Assembly: GCA_030272585.1 (NCBI GenBank)
Contig: BSYQ01000002.1
Span: 5,952,001 to 6,016,000, forward strand
Length of the DNA: 64,000 nt
Direction of reading: 5' to 3'
DNA from: Bryopsis sp. KO-2023
Lineage: Eukaryota > Chlorophyta > Ulvophyceae > Bryopsidales > Bryopsidaceae
In this document: positions 24,621 to 36,070 of the stretch, piece after piece
Layout: each line of letters opens with the position of its first letter
Position numbering within the stretch: position 1 is the stretch's first letter
Made by a program: the position numbers and the translations under genes
The notes under the pieces: generated by a model
Told to the model about the DNA's origin: nothing
What the model saw: only the letters and a program-made list of their open reading frames with translations
Database searches by the model: none

Positions 24621-24900
24621 TTTATCTCGATAAGTCTTAGCCCTTATTTTTCACGATAAACCTCTCGAGACCATTGTTTGGCTCATTGTTTTTCAAAATA
24701 AGAACCAACTCCCTAGAAGTTGTCTTTTTCGTAAAGGGGGGGGGGGGGGGGAATAATTCAGTTTTTGATTGTTGTTTATCTATAGGTCTTAGCTTTTGTT
24801 TTTCACGATAAACCTCTCAAGACCATTTTTGGGCTCATTGTTTCGAAATAAGAACCAACTCTCTAGAAGTTGTCTTTTTCGTACCGAGGAGGGGGTGGGG
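24621..24900 (+). repeat. Direct tandem duplication ending in G-tracts
   Basis: Two units of about 125-130 bp (24621-24752 and 24775-24900) share TTTTTCACGATAAACCTCTC, AATAAGAACCAACT and CTAGAAGTTGTCTTTTTCGT and both end in a G-rich tract (16 G in the first, interrupted in the second). They differ by substitutions and small indels, so the duplication is not recent. Confidence 0.7.
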
Positions 24901-26612
24901 GTGCAACACTCTGGTTATTGAGGTGATACCCATACTTGCAAATGATATTGGTAATTCACATTACCAATGATTCATAGAGGGAGCCAAAAAAAAGACGAAA
25001 AAAGGGGAAAAAAATTCCTATGATATGAAAGAGAAGGGTATAAAATCAGGTTTATATTCGTTTGTCATAAACCTGCTACTATTTTTTATTTTTTTATTTT
25101 TTAAGGAATTGAGAGTGAAGGGAAAAAAAACAATCGGTGTTTTTGAAATCGTCACCTCTTTTTTCTCACTCCACTTTAGAAGCTCTGAAAAAAAAATTGC
25201 AAAAAAATTAATTAATACGATAATATTCCACTAAAATAAAAAAAAGGTAAGAAGAGGGAGGAAAAGGGGGGAAAGAAAGATCTTTTTTTCCACCCCATTC
25301 AGATGTCGGTGGTTTCTTTCTCAACCTTCAATGAAATATTCTTTTCTTCTTCATTTTTTTTGCTAATTTGTTTTTTCCCTTCATCTTTCATCAGTAATTT
25401 TTTTTTTCTGGAAGGGGAAAGAGGTCGAGTATTTTCGCACCAGTTTGTAAAAAAAGTATGTTTTGCTCGGGAAAAAAAAGGAATATTTATCACCTTTATT
25501 CCAGTTTTTCCTTCTTTTTTTTTTTTTGGGGGGGGGGACACCACAGGCTGAAAATAGGGAAAAAAAAATCCTCCTTTTCCTATGAGAACAAAGAACAAAA
25601 AAACAGAAATATATTTTTAGTTCTGCCCCTGTTTTTCTTTTCCTGGCTTGTATATAAAATAAAAATCTTTCTTCCCTGGATTTTTTTTTCTTGAAAATGT
25701 TTTATTTCTCAAACAAGAGAAAAACAATTTCACTCCCCCCAGCCCCCAGGCCCCCACCCCCCTTTAAGAAAAAATAAAGTGACAGTAATATTAATACTAA
25801 TTTTTTTCTCACCATTCATTCTCTAGCAAAAAAACAGGCACCCTGTTTTCTTTCAGAAACCTTCTTTTTTTATTTTCCGACCTGAGTAGCAAAAAAACGA
25901 AAAATAAAAAACAGAAGATTAGAAGAAAAAACAAAGACAGTGAAAAGAGAATTCTCGAAAAAACAGGAAAGAAAAAGGGGGAAAAGGAACCAAACCAACC
26001 GCGCAGGAGCCGTTTTTTCTGTCGAGATTCTTTCCAATCTTTTTTTCTTCGACCGCTGGTCGGGCATACCCCTTTTCTTTCCATCTTTTTCTCGCAGGGG
26101 TTAACTCGTTTTCGAATTAGTCGAGGTTTTCGTTACCTGATGCGTCCAGCGCGATCGAAACAGCGGGAAGAACAGGGAGGGGATTGGGGCCGGCAGTGGA
26201 GCGCCGGTTTTCATTTTTTCTTCTCCTCTGCGATCAGCGCCCTGGACGAAAAAAAGAAAAGAAACCGAGAAAAAAACAGGGGTCAAAGAGAGAAACCCCA
26301 GAATGGTGACAGCAAAACGCGCTCACGTAATTTCGAAAAAAAAAGTGAGATTCTAAAAACAAAGAGGGTGAAAAACTGACAGCGGTTTTTCTTTCTATCC
26401 ATGCGCACGTGGATAGAAACGAAAAAAACAAAACAAACCAGCTCCACACACACAAGGTATGGTTGTTTTTTTTCTTACAAGGGTTTTTTCTTTTTCTAAT
26501 TCGATCATTTTTTTGGCCTTTGTCCACCAGCGCGGTTATAACCGCGATCGACCTTCCCTCACACCCCTTTTTCACTAAAAAGATGCGAAAGGTGCTGCTC
26601 CACCTGGAACAT
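24901..26612. other. Low-complexity A/T and G-tract region
   Basis: Dominated by homopolymers of A, T and G (for example G9 near 25530). Reading frames here are lysine- or phenylalanine-rich in several phases at once, which reflects composition. No gene is supported. Confidence 0.5.
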
Positions 26613-26702
26613 CTCCAGCCCCTCCAGCCCCTCCAGCCCCTCCAGCCCCTCCAGCCCCTCCAGCCCCTCCAGCCCCTCCAGCCCCTCCAATACCTCCAGC
26701 AC
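26613..26702 (+). repeat. 9-bp minisatellite (CTCCAGCCC)n
   Basis: Eight exact copies of CTCCAGCCC (26613-26684) and two variant copies. A 9-bp unit keeps all frames open and yields LQP or GWR repeats; no other coding evidence accompanies them. Confidence 0.85.
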
Positions 26703-27908
26703 CTCACACACATAAACACACACACAGGTTGATGTTGTTTACAGGCGCAGACGCCACTCGACACAATAGCGATGACGCAATCAACACCCTGTTTGGTTGT
26801 CAGGTGCTGTTTTGAAGAAACGAAAATCCGCACCGCCAGCCGTGTAGCATACTCCATTTTTCCAACCAACCCTAAATATTACAACAGACCCTAGGACAGA
26901 GCCCATAGCATCGGGAGTATGTACAGAGAAAAACCTTCAGCCAGCAAGGTTTGCAGGTTAAGGCTCCGTGTTTTCAATCGTGGGGTGCGTCGGCGCATCC
27001 AAAAAAAAAAGCCACATGAGGAAACTATTACCGCATCGCGCTTCCCACCAAATTTCGCTTCTAAAAGCAATCTGTAGGACCCGCTTGATGAGAGACATTC
27101 CCTCGCGCCCCCAGAGGTCGACTTACATCCTAGCAAACAGAGGTCATCACCCCTTCTAAAAGCAACGAGTCAATGGCCCAGCCAGTCAGTCATCCTACCT
27201 GCCATCCTATTGGCCTGTGGTATTTTGAGTTCTTATGGACCGGACTGTGCGGTTATCTCCGGTTCGGAGCATCCTCTTTTCTCTGTAAGTCATTGCAATA
27301 CATCGTTTGGCTGTGCGCCTGTTGTTGCGTCGTTAAAGAATAGTGCATCGAGCGTTGGATGTGAGGTTCATCGTTCCTCTCTCGTCGATATACGAACTGT
27401 TTTTTTTTCGTTTTTTTTGTTTTTTAAGCAAGGACTGCCGGTTTGTGTTTCTTGTTATTATGAGCGCTGTACCAAGCAAGAGCTTGAGGGTCCGACAGCC
27501 CAAGGGTCCCAATTATTCTTGAGTGATTTTAATTTATCCGATAGGATGACCCTTTTTTAAGCTGTGAGAAACTTCAGCACCTTTTTAGGGGTGGTTTTTT
27601 CCTTCCCCTGATGAAGTCATTTGCGAGGTTTTTTTAATGCTTGGACTTACTCATTCTTCTGAGTCTTTTTTCTCATTTTTCTTTTCTCGCAATTTTCTAA
27701 ACACTTTGTCAACTGCATATAGATCCAATTACAACACTCTTTTCAGTGTTTTTCGACTTCCCTTTCCCTGTCTCTGCCCCCCTTGCGTTCCTAGCATTAC
27801 GTCCTGTTTTCTCGCCAAACCTTTCTTGTCAACTTTTCCGAATTGATAAAAACACTCAACCCTCAGCCCAATATTTCTTGCCAAAAGAGGGACCCAAAGA
27901 CAATTTCA
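26703..27908. other. No supported gene
   Basis: Frames at 27210-27560 and 27746-28271 are short or antisense to the thioredoxin-like gene. This interval may contain the 3' UTR of that minus-strand gene. Confidence 0.35.
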
Positions 27909-28591
27909 TTACTCTTTCTCCGACCTGGGCTCCAGAGGAACCCACTCCAACGCAGAGCTGTTCATCAAAATATCCAACCCCTCGTTCACTTGCCTTTTTT
28001 CAATTCCATTCTTGGCCGCCACGCGTTTCAAGCGGCCGCCAGAAGACATTCCCGAAAGTGGTTCCGACAGGGTGCATCCAGGTCCGTCCAGGTTGTTTTC
28101 TTCCGCCAAAGCTTTCAAGATTTCAATATCGTTCCACGAGCCCTGAGAGATAAGCGCCCCTTTTTTGTAAAACTGAAAGAATGGAACATCAGCGATTCCC
28201 ATCACCCCACACAGCCGCCTGACGTCCGCGTCGCCGACGTCTACCACCAGGAGCTGGATGTCAGGGTTTAGCCCAGAAAGTCGCCTGAGCTTTGGGAAAA
28301 GGCGTGTGCACGTCTGACACGAGAACGATTTGAAATATACCAACGCTGTTGCGTTTTTTCGCGAAACCGTCGACAAGTATCGCTCCAGTTCCGACGCACT
28401 GTTGACTTTGATGATTTTGAGCACCCTCCATCACTCTGAAGAAATGAACAAGAAAAATAAAACACACAAACACAAAGCAATGTATCGCCATCAGGGACCG
28501 AACATTTTTGACCGAGCACATCCATCCATACGAAATGCCGAAAATCTCACCCGCCCGAGACTTCCGCCGCCATCTCCGCCAGCTCTTTCAT
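27909..28591 (-). CDS. Thioredoxin-fold protein, two-exon model
   Basis: A thioredoxin-like protein of about 185 residues, probably a soluble dithiol oxidoreductase or adaptor. Exon 28591-28551 (ATG, MKELAEMAAEVSG) and exon 28425-27909 join in frame across a 125-nt GT-AG intron. The second exon shows an alpha/beta start (ALVYFKSFSCQTC), so the active site is CQTC instead of WCGPC, followed by LLVVDVGDADVRRLCGVMGI and the cis-proline loop VPFFQFYKKG. The last 55 or so residues are a non-thioredoxin tail. No signal peptide is visible. The acceptor (after GATGGAG) was chosen because a TGA blocks the frame further upstream; earlier exons on this strand (to about 29.0 kb) are possible, since CTAACAG precedes the first exon at 28624. 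Fold assignment is firm, substrate unknown. Confidence 0.65.
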
Positions 28592-29226
28592 TCGGCGCTT
28601 TTGCCTGTTGACAGCATGACGACTTCTGTTAGAAGAAAAACCCTCAAGAGATTCACAGCCTTGCATGGTTTTCGATGAGCAGCAACACGAACCTAGCTTC
28701 CGCCTCTCGACGCCTACGGAGAGCGTCTGGATGGGGACAGTATTGCTCGTGTTTGGAAGAGGGGAGCCGAGAAACGCGTGTCGGCATCTGTTGTGCACTC
28801 GAAAAAAGCGAAAAGCATTCCTGGAACAGCGTGGTGTGGCGAGCATTCGTCCACCCGCCCACAGCTGTTGAATTTGTTGCAAAGCTTCTCATGTTTCTGA
28901 TTCTCAAGAAGTTGCTCGAGCAAAGAAGAAGCCTGAAGCACAAGAGAGGTTCCCGTTTAAATGGGAGGAAGACCTGCAGTGCTGCGTCCCGCCTGATGCT
29001 GGTGGCTGAAAAATCAGTTGGTATTGCGTTTGACGTATCTCTCGCCACCAGCTCTCTTGGAAATTCCTTGAAGAAACTCGACCAAAGGTCTGGTTAAAGT
29101 GAGCTTTTCTTTCATTTCGCGAAACCGATCGGGGTGCTTTTGCATTTTGTTCGGCTAAGAGAGCGTCAGTCCTGGTGTCGCAGATACTATTTTGAAAGAC
29201 GTTTTGTTTGACCTCGAAAGATTTCT

Positions 29227-29292
<66 letters not shown>

Positions 29293-32270
29293 ACGATATG
29301 AACTTCAAGGCGCGAGCAGGACGAAGCCCTAGACTCAGGTTGAGCAATGTCGGCGCACACGTAAATCCTTTTTGAATCTAAGCTGGTCAACTTCCGGCCC
29401 TTTTGTGAATTTGTTTGCTGTGTTTTCCTCGAAACGTTATTCGCTCCATGAAGTTTCAGAAAAACGGTGGTTTCTGAAATAGGTCGCCAGCGGTTCCTGT
29501 GTTCAGCGACTCGACTTGTTGATCGGGTCGTGGTGGTGTTTTCGGCCCAGGCTGTTTTATCTTTCCCACTGAAACCCGCGCCTGGAGCTTCACGGACAGA
29601 CGCTTACGTTATTCGTTAATGCTGTGCAGACTACCCGCCGTCACTGAGTTCTCTCCATCAGGGACCTTTTAATGTGTCAATTAAAAAAAGTCAGATACGT
29701 TTGTTTCAGGGATGTGCAAGCGTCGGTCCCTCCTGAGTGCTGAACACTGGCTGGAGGAGCCACTCTGCTTTCCAAAAAACGATGCTCTCCCAACCGAGAC
29801 TTTCGTTGCCTTGCCGAGCGCGCAAGTTTTTTCAAGCGAAAACGAAAGAGCTGTGAGGACGCCCAGTACAAGCAAAAAAAACAAACAGAACCCCCCCACC
29901 CCCCCACCCCCGCTCGTCCCTGTGTTGCCGGAAACTTACAGGTAACAAGGCCAAAGAAGAGCCGGAAAAGATAGGACAAAAACCTCCAGCCGAACTTCCA
30001 AGCAAGTTTCCTGAAGCTCTACCACTCGATCGTGCGTCAAGCCGAGTTCTGGGGGCTGTGGTCGTGCGCCAATGCTCCTCCAAGATGCTAATAACAGGGG
30101 TGGCCCAGGGGTGGCGACAGGGGTCGCTTTTTTCTGGAGTTGATGACAGTGGAAGAGGGATGGTGGGGTCTCTCTCTCTTTTTTTGTTTTTGCGCATGTA
30201 ATTTTTGGGTTTTTTTTTGTGGTCAATCGACCCCCAAAGATCGAAATTCCCTCCGGTGTTGGCTGAAGGGCGCACAGGCGGATGATCTTCTTTTTTTTTT
30301 TCGGCGTTGTGGAGGGGCTTGCTAGTTGGCCAAAAATTTGTTGCATCAGGGCCACGACTTTTGAACGAAAAATTGTGGCAGGAAAAGTGTCAGACCTGTG
30401 CACTTTAAAGTAAACTTGTGGGGGGGGGGGGGGGTTGCGCAAGCCCCTCTTTGCTCTCTTTGGAGAGAAAAAAAAGCAAAACAGAAATGCACACGTCACC
30501 TGTCGCGGATAAGGCAACCTAGAAGGAAACAACAGTCTTTGAGCGAGTGGAAATATGGCTGAGGGGGCAGGAACACTAAAAGAATGAATCAAACTTGGAA
30601 AAAAACCCTCTATGGCTGCACACATTGTGAAGGGAGAGCTTGAGTTGAGGGAGATGCGGCCATTAACTTCAAAAAAAAGAATTTCAAATATTATACTGAA
30701 ATTAAATGAACTTGTGAACCCCCTCCCCCACTACTTCAACTCAAATACCTATACAAGTCTACCTATATAGGAGGAGGGGGCATGCTCCATCTGCACGGGG
30801 TTCATCCATTTTTCTCCTTCTCTCTCTCTCTCATGATTTTTCAGCAACCCTCATTATGGGCTCCAGCGTTTTTCGACTTTTGCATTGATAATAGTCGTCG
30901 GCTCAGGAATGACGAGCCTGAGATGTCTAGACCGTGCATCGCCTGGTGAAGAGAACGATCCAAATTTTCGTCGCCAAAAAAAACTATATATATACATAAA
31001 TAAATATCCTTGGTCGTGATTTCAGAGCTCCAACCCCGCTTACCTCGTCATTCAAATCGTCGTGACTGCCCTTCAGCTTTTCAGCTGGGTGCTAAAACCA
31101 AAGCGCCGCCACTCGAAGAAACCCATAACTAACGGGTGCAGATCGTCTTGTACATACATCGCGACACCGAAAAACTAAAAACTCCTCCGGTGCTGAGCGC
31201 TTTGGTGCGACTCCAAGCAGACCCTAACACAGCAAACGTTTTGACTTCACGTTAGGTGTGGAGCCATTCAAGCCCTGTGGTGACGCTAAGTCGGCGCAGA
31301 GAGGTTACAAGAAACTGTATCTTTAAGCAAGTAAAAATGGTGCATTGTTTGGAGCTCCTTCTTATTCCAACCCTACTCAGTCCAACTCGGAGTGGTTCAG
31401 CGAGAGAAATTCTGATTGTTGATCACACTTTACAACTGGAAAGGAAGAAGAAAAGCAGAATCGCATGTTTGGGGAAACTTGATTCAAGAAGACGAAAAGA
31501 ATCACATGTTTGGAGAAACTAGTTTGTTGGCCTGAGCTGTTGGTTTGGTACGAGAGGAACCCCACTTTTAACGCCGCTTATCGACTTACCGACTTTCTGA
31601 ATGTGGCGGGCAACAACAACAACATCAACAACCGGAACGTCATTCATAGGTCCTCTGAACACCTCCCCTAAACGCACCATCGTCGACCCTGCAAATACAA
31701 AACTCCAATGATACGTGTTAAAGAGAGGACGACAGGTGTAAACAAGAGACGTCAGAAAGATCAAGCCATCCGATTGTTCCATCCTCCGAGTCGGAGGATT
31801 GTTGCTCATGGTAAGAAGTAACCAGAAACACAACAGTTGTTTTTATGACTGACCACATCCGTTTCCCCTCTTCTCCTTCGTTTTACGCAAACAGCCATCT
31901 CACTGTGAAGCGTATTTCGAATTTATCGGGAAGAATCGCCAGGTGTCACACATGTTGAGCCACTGGGTTTTTTGTTAACTCACCTCTGTTTTCTTTTCCA
32001 TCCACACTGTGGCACGCTACTTTTTCTCTGCTGCCTTCATTCCTGAGTCGCATTCTGCGACATGAACCCCGTGCATGAAGCTATCCCCCCCTCCCCCTGT
32101 TTTTCACTCCTTCCCTAACTACTCAGGGGTACCAACCCCCGTCCTCCTCCTCCTCTCCCTGTAGATGCAAATGGCGGCTAAGAAGTCGTCACGAAAACGT
32201 CACAGCGGTTTCACATAGCTTTGACCACAAAAAACACACACACACATAGCTTTTTCTTTTGAAATCGTAC
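28592..32270. other. No resolved gene; possible upstream exons and repeats
   Basis: Minus-strand frames at 28653-29048 (for example RRRREAEARFVLLLIENHAR) could be earlier exons of the thioredoxin-like gene but junctions are not certain. A (GT)30 microsatellite and a G13 tract (about 30420-30433) lie here. Frames at 29.7-30.6 kb overlap on both strands and show no family. Confidence 0.3.
29231..29290 (+). repeat. (GT)30 microsatellite
   Basis: Sixty bases of uninterrupted GT following a short CT run. Confidence 0.95.
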
Positions 32271-32588
32271 CGAGCTTTCGCTATGAGCGTCGTCGTCAGA
32301 TGACGACGAGTCACTTGCATCTTCGTCAAACGTGGTTGGTGGAAGGGTGTACGGATATCTCCTGTCCAATTCCTTGTTGATAAGTGTAGCCGCGATGATC
32401 ATACCAACCCCAAAGAGAAATCTGAGCACGCCCATTGCCACCGAAAAGCTTTTGTATAACCACTCTCGTTTTTCAGGACTGTTTTTTGACGAAGACACAA
32501 GAAGAGCAGCGCACAGTGCGATATAAATGCCTTGGTCGGAATCCCGTTCTTCCCGCTCGTTTCTGATGATGTAATATCTGTCACTTGC
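32271..32588 (-). CDS. Exon of a small membrane protein with acidic Ser/Asp tail (copy A)
   Basis: A 106-codon exon lies between an acceptor (pyrimidine tract then TTAGAGTAG, ending at 32589) and a donor GTACGA at 32270. It encodes two hydrophobic segments (IYIALCAALLVSS and MGVLRFLFGVGMIIAATLI), basic residues, then an acidic serine-rich segment DEDASDSSSSDDDAHSESS that ends exactly at the donor in phase 0. The exon has no stop, and its first and last exons are not identified, so it is part of a larger gene. The exon at 43820-43668 has the same order (membrane segment, basic stretch, DSSSSDDD, S-x-SS, phase-0 donor). Function unknown; the tail may be a CK2-type phosphorylation region facing the cytosol. 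Confidence 0.5.
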
Positions 32589-32948
32589 CTACTCTAAGAA
32601 AAAAGAAAGAGAAAGAAACAAAAAAAAAGAAGAAAGAAATCCGGCGTTACGCAAAGCATAGTTGGTGCACACAGCTCCTGAACGAAAACTTGCGTTCATG
32701 ATAAGAAAATTTCACTTCCAGATTATTGTGATGTAAAAGAAGTACTCTCATGTAGTTGCTTGCTTCATAAAAATCACTTCCAGAAAGGGGTTGATACAAC
32801 CAGTTTTTGGCCTTCCGCTTGGAATGTTTTCCGTGACGCACTCGTTTCAGTGGTCCATGATTTTAGGTAAACAAATTAAGATTCAACAAAAAATATAAAG
32901 GGTTTATGTATATATAAGATTTTTGATTTTTGAGTTACTGTACGTTTT

Positions 32949-33023
32949 TTACATCGACAAGAGCACCACGTATGCGATGGTTAGCGCAGCAAAAGCGACG
33001 TCTAGAAGAACAGGTCGGAAGAT
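32949..33023 (-). CDS. Putative terminal exon with C-terminal membrane segment
   Basis: After an acceptor-like ...ATCGCCAG, 24 codons encode IFRPVLLDVAFAALTIAY then VVLLSM and a TAA stop (32951-32949). The hydrophobic run is long enough for a membrane helix and ends at the C-terminus. It would be the last exon of a minus-strand gene whose earlier exons are not identified; the frame at 33244-33522 on the same strand also holds a hydrophobic segment (GVFVFSSVVLIVS) and could belong to it. Low confidence because of its small size. Confidence 0.25.
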   Translation of the reverse strand: MFRPVLLDVAFAALTIAYVVLLSM

Positions 33024-33608
33024 CTGGCGATGTGTGAATGTGAAAATGCATGTTTTGGATCTCATGGGGTTGGATGGCTGCATGCACAAAAAAAAAAAAC
33101 AAAAAAAAACATTTCAAACATTTCTCGCAACCCAGCAGTTTCAAAGGAGTTTTTTTACACACAGGCGAGGCTTCCCTTCCGCAACCAAACAGCCAGCTGA
33201 CGAATTTGCTTCACTCATTTTCACACCAAGTCCAGAAAACTCATCACCCCCAGTTCAGGGTTGTAACTGAATAGTAAGCTTGCCTAGTTTTTGAATTTGC
33301 CGATACAATCAAAACAACACTCGAAAAAACGAACACACCACGCGCATCGCAAAACACAAGCGACAGGGGGAAACTAGAGTCACGACAATGAAGTCTACAG
33401 TCCTTTTTCAAGGAGGAAATATTTGAATTAATTGCTTTCAGGAGGTGCAAAAAACACCAGAGACACACCAGAGGTCTTACTCTTTCAACAAACAGAACGA
33501 ATGTCAGAAAGAAAGATAACAATTTCTACCCCATCTTTTTCTCTTCTGTTTTTTTAATTTTTTTCTCTCTTTTTTCATGCATGTATTGAGAAGCTCTCAA
33601 CTATGAGT

Positions 33609-33848
33609 TTAGTTGATTAAGCGTGAAACTGATAGGCACATGAATGCAAAGATGAACCCCAACACAAAAACAGCAATCCAAATCCTGAGAGTCCAAGCAG
33701 CAGGGGTGCTCTTGCTCGGTGGTACAAGCTGGGAGCAGACAGCTTGTCGTGGCACAGGGTCGACCTCTGCGTTGACGTTTGTGGCGGCGGCGCTTCCCTC
33801 GACTCCGGCTCCACACTCTTTGTCGACACTCAGTTCGCCTCCACCCAT
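33609..33848 (-). CDS. Small tail-anchored membrane protein, 79 residues
   Basis: A complete small ORF from ATG (33848-33846, context ACAATGG, favourable in eukaryotes) to a stop at 33609. The N-terminal 55 residues are hydrophilic with a CxxL/V pattern of scattered cysteines. Residues about 57-77 (WIAVFVLGFIFAFMCLSVSR) form one membrane helix, leaving only a few C-terminal residues, the layout of a tail-anchored or type II protein. No family is recognised. It lies among other minus-strand exons with membrane segments (32271-33023). It may be a separate gene or the last exon of a longer one; the open frame extends only three codons upstream of the ATG in the same phase. Confidence 0.4.
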   Translation of the reverse strand: MGGGELSVDKECGAGVEGSAAATNVNAEVDPVPRQAVCSQLVPPSKSTPAAWTLRIWIAVFVLGFIFAFMCLSVSRLIN

Positions 33849-35464
33849 TGTATTCACACTCTTGTTGGTGGCCAGATGAACGTGCGACGGACGAACAGCG
33901 TACTTTGTTTCGACTTGATAACTACTCGTTTCGACAAAACGGCGGTCCCAGCCAGATCAGAAGCGAGTCCTGGGCGTTTTGGGTTCTGGCAACAGCAAGC
34001 TGTTTGCGCACGTGTCTGTGACTGCCACGTCCATGGCTGTTTGTAAAAAAAGATGATAGAAGTCCACCAGTGGTTTTTGCGTTCACCTTTAACCAAAAGA
34101 ACAGATATCAAAGCTTGTGGCTGGTAGCTGTGTTTACAAATAACGTATGCGACTGCCCCTTGTAAAAAGCGTGGTTTTTCTTGGAATACGCCCATCTCAA
34201 GCGAAAACACGACTCAAATGGCGGGTGCAACCTTCCACCTGCTGTGAGATCCACGGCTAAGGTGCGAGCAGTTCGGGTCGGCGGGGGAGGGGGGGGGAAA
34301 CGAGTTGCTGTCGTGAAATAGTTCTCTTGTGGAGCTTTCTGGGGGAAGGCCTTACGTTGATCGTTTTGTTGTTGAGGTTTTCGGTACATGACTTTTTTGG
34401 GGGCAGAATGAGCGTGGCGGTGCTATACCACGCTGAAGTTGGAACAGACCCGCTATCTTTAACAAGATGCATGCGAGTGTTGTCCTTGCGACTTGAAACC
34501 GAGTTTCCGGCGGGGGTTCATATCCCTCCCGTCACATTTTTCCTTGCCCATTGATTTTTTTGGATTCAGAACTTCCCCACTGACTCGATGAGCCTGTTGA
34601 GCAACTTTCAACGGTCACGGTTGCGGTTACTCGTTATGTTTTGGCTTGGTGGCGTCTTTAGTCGGAACTTTCTGGGAGTTGTTCGCTTCTGCTTTTCGAG
34701 GTACCTGTTGTTTCTGTTTCGCAGTGGTGCCCAGGAAACGGACTTCGGAGGGTCCCCCTTACACCCCAATCACAGTATGCTGCTGTTCTGCCTGGGTTTT
34801 TCAGCGCCACGTCGCTGCTGCCGTGGATTGAGGATGCCCAGGAGAAAAACCACAACCAACTTTACTGGCAGTATGAGGGCTGTGGTCCAGCCTGTGGATG
34901 AGTTCAATTTTTCTCTGTGGAGGAACCAGCTCACAGCTGTAAACTATTATATGATTGCCATTGCTTGTGATTTCAGGGATTACCACCACTGTGTTTCACA
35001 GAGTGTGTGTGGGGGGGGGGGGGTGGGGGGGAGTCGATTGAGCCTATTAACGAAAAGAACCTCATGATACAAAAGTGGGTTGTTTGATCAACTCACTGGT
35101 TTGATTGGCTGGGATGTTGATTGAGTTTTGGTGAAATCACATCAGTGATAAAACCAAGCCATCTGGATCGAGCAAAAGAAGCAGTATGACTGATTATCCT
35201 CGAATCTCGTGGTTTCGCGCTGAGTAATAGGGGTCACGTTTTTTAACACATATACCGAGGCACTGGAAATGGTTTCTCGACATCACTGAGGTGCTTACTA
35301 TTGTGTTGTATGTAGACCCTGATATGTGTTTACTGACATTGATGTGTTACACTATCAGGGGTTTGGGGGGTAAATACTGAATGGAGCTTCTGGGTCAACT
35401 AGCCCCTGTGCTTAACAGAAAAAAAACAGGTTCACACAAATTTGATGCTCAACTCCTAACGTGA
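33849..35464. other. No resolved gene
   Basis: Overlapping frames occur at 34588-35067 (plus, ATG at 34588, hydrophobic start) and on the minus strand, with plausible acceptors (GTTTCGCAG near 34723, GGTTTTTCAG near 34802). None has recognisable content. A G-tract lies at about 35010-35030. Confidence 0.3.
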
Positions 35465-35527
35465 GCAGTCGTGTCCGAGTGGTAAATATGGGCTCCGCCC
35501 GCGCAGGTTCGAATCTTGCTGACTGCG
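35465..35527 (+). tRNA. tRNA-Ser remnant lacking the anticodon arm
   Basis: GCAGTCGTGTCCGAGTGGT (acceptor and D-arm with A box), GGGCTCCGCCC (type II variable arm as in tRNA-Ser), GCAGGTTCGAATCTTGC (T-arm with B box) and TGACTGC (pairs with GCAGTCG, one G.T) are in the right order and spacing for a eukaryotic tRNA-Ser. Only a few bases (AAATAT) lie between D-arm and variable arm, so about 25 nt carrying the whole anticodon arm are missing. It cannot decode. It is most likely a tRNA pseudogene or the head of a tRNA-derived SINE. Confidence 0.7.
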
Positions 35528-35981
35528 ATCTATTGACTTCACAGTGATTGGTAGGCTGTCCCAATTCTTGTCTTTGGGAGTTTTCTGATGTTTTCCAGAG
35601 ATTTCACAAGCTTCCTGGTGGGAAATCGGTGCTGGGGAGGTGGTGGTGCTCCTGGAGATGGAGATGGACCCGCCACAACAAATATTGGGGAAGTCACCTT
35701 CCACATCGTGCAAAATCATGCGATTGGGAGACCCCGTGTGAAACTCTTTTTTGATTCATGATTCTGTGAACCGAAACAAACAAACATGAAATTACATTGC
35801 TAATTATGATGATAGATGGTGTCCCACTAAATATGTGGGGGGTGTTTCAAACCTTTTCTTGTAACTGATCGACCCAGCAGTCAAATTTTTTTCATGCCAT
35901 TCTGTAGGACCACCAACAACGGATCTTGATTGGAGCACCTCCCCTTCATCGTCTTCTTGTTTTTGGTTCTTGAACGCACAC

Positions 35982-36070
35982 CTGATCTCATCTTGGTCGC
36001 AACTTGAATCTTCCTCGATGCTGGAAAAGTGGTGGTCTTCCAGATCACTCGTTCGGCTTGAGGCAGCCAT
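35982..36070 (-). CDS. Putative first exon of an unidentified acidic protein
   Basis: An ATG in good context (CAGATGG) opens a 29-codon exon (acidic and serine-rich: SDLEDHHFSSIEEDSSCDQ) that ends in phase 2 at a donor AG|GTGTGC. Further exons toward lower coordinates were not resolved, although an acidic frame (KNQKQEDDEGEVLQS) continues directly after the donor and could instead be coding read-through. The divergent ankyrin gene starts 697 bp away on the other strand, so the interval 36071-36766 may be a shared promoter. Function unknown. Confidence 0.3.

Noticed and set aside
25299-26084. Several overlapping K/R/F-rich frames
   Set aside because: Homopolymer-rich DNA gives open frames on both strands; no motif.
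26234-26869. Long minus-strand frame with GWR repeats and the matching plus-strand LQP repeats
   Set aside because: Both arise from a 9-bp minisatellite, which keeps every frame open; no other coding evidence.
28330-29097. Plus-strand frames opposite the thioredoxin-like gene
   Set aside because: Antisense shadows; the minus strand has the recognisable fold and splice signals.
29187-29390. Frame encoding a Thr-His repeat
   Set aside because: It is the translation of a (GT)30 microsatellite.
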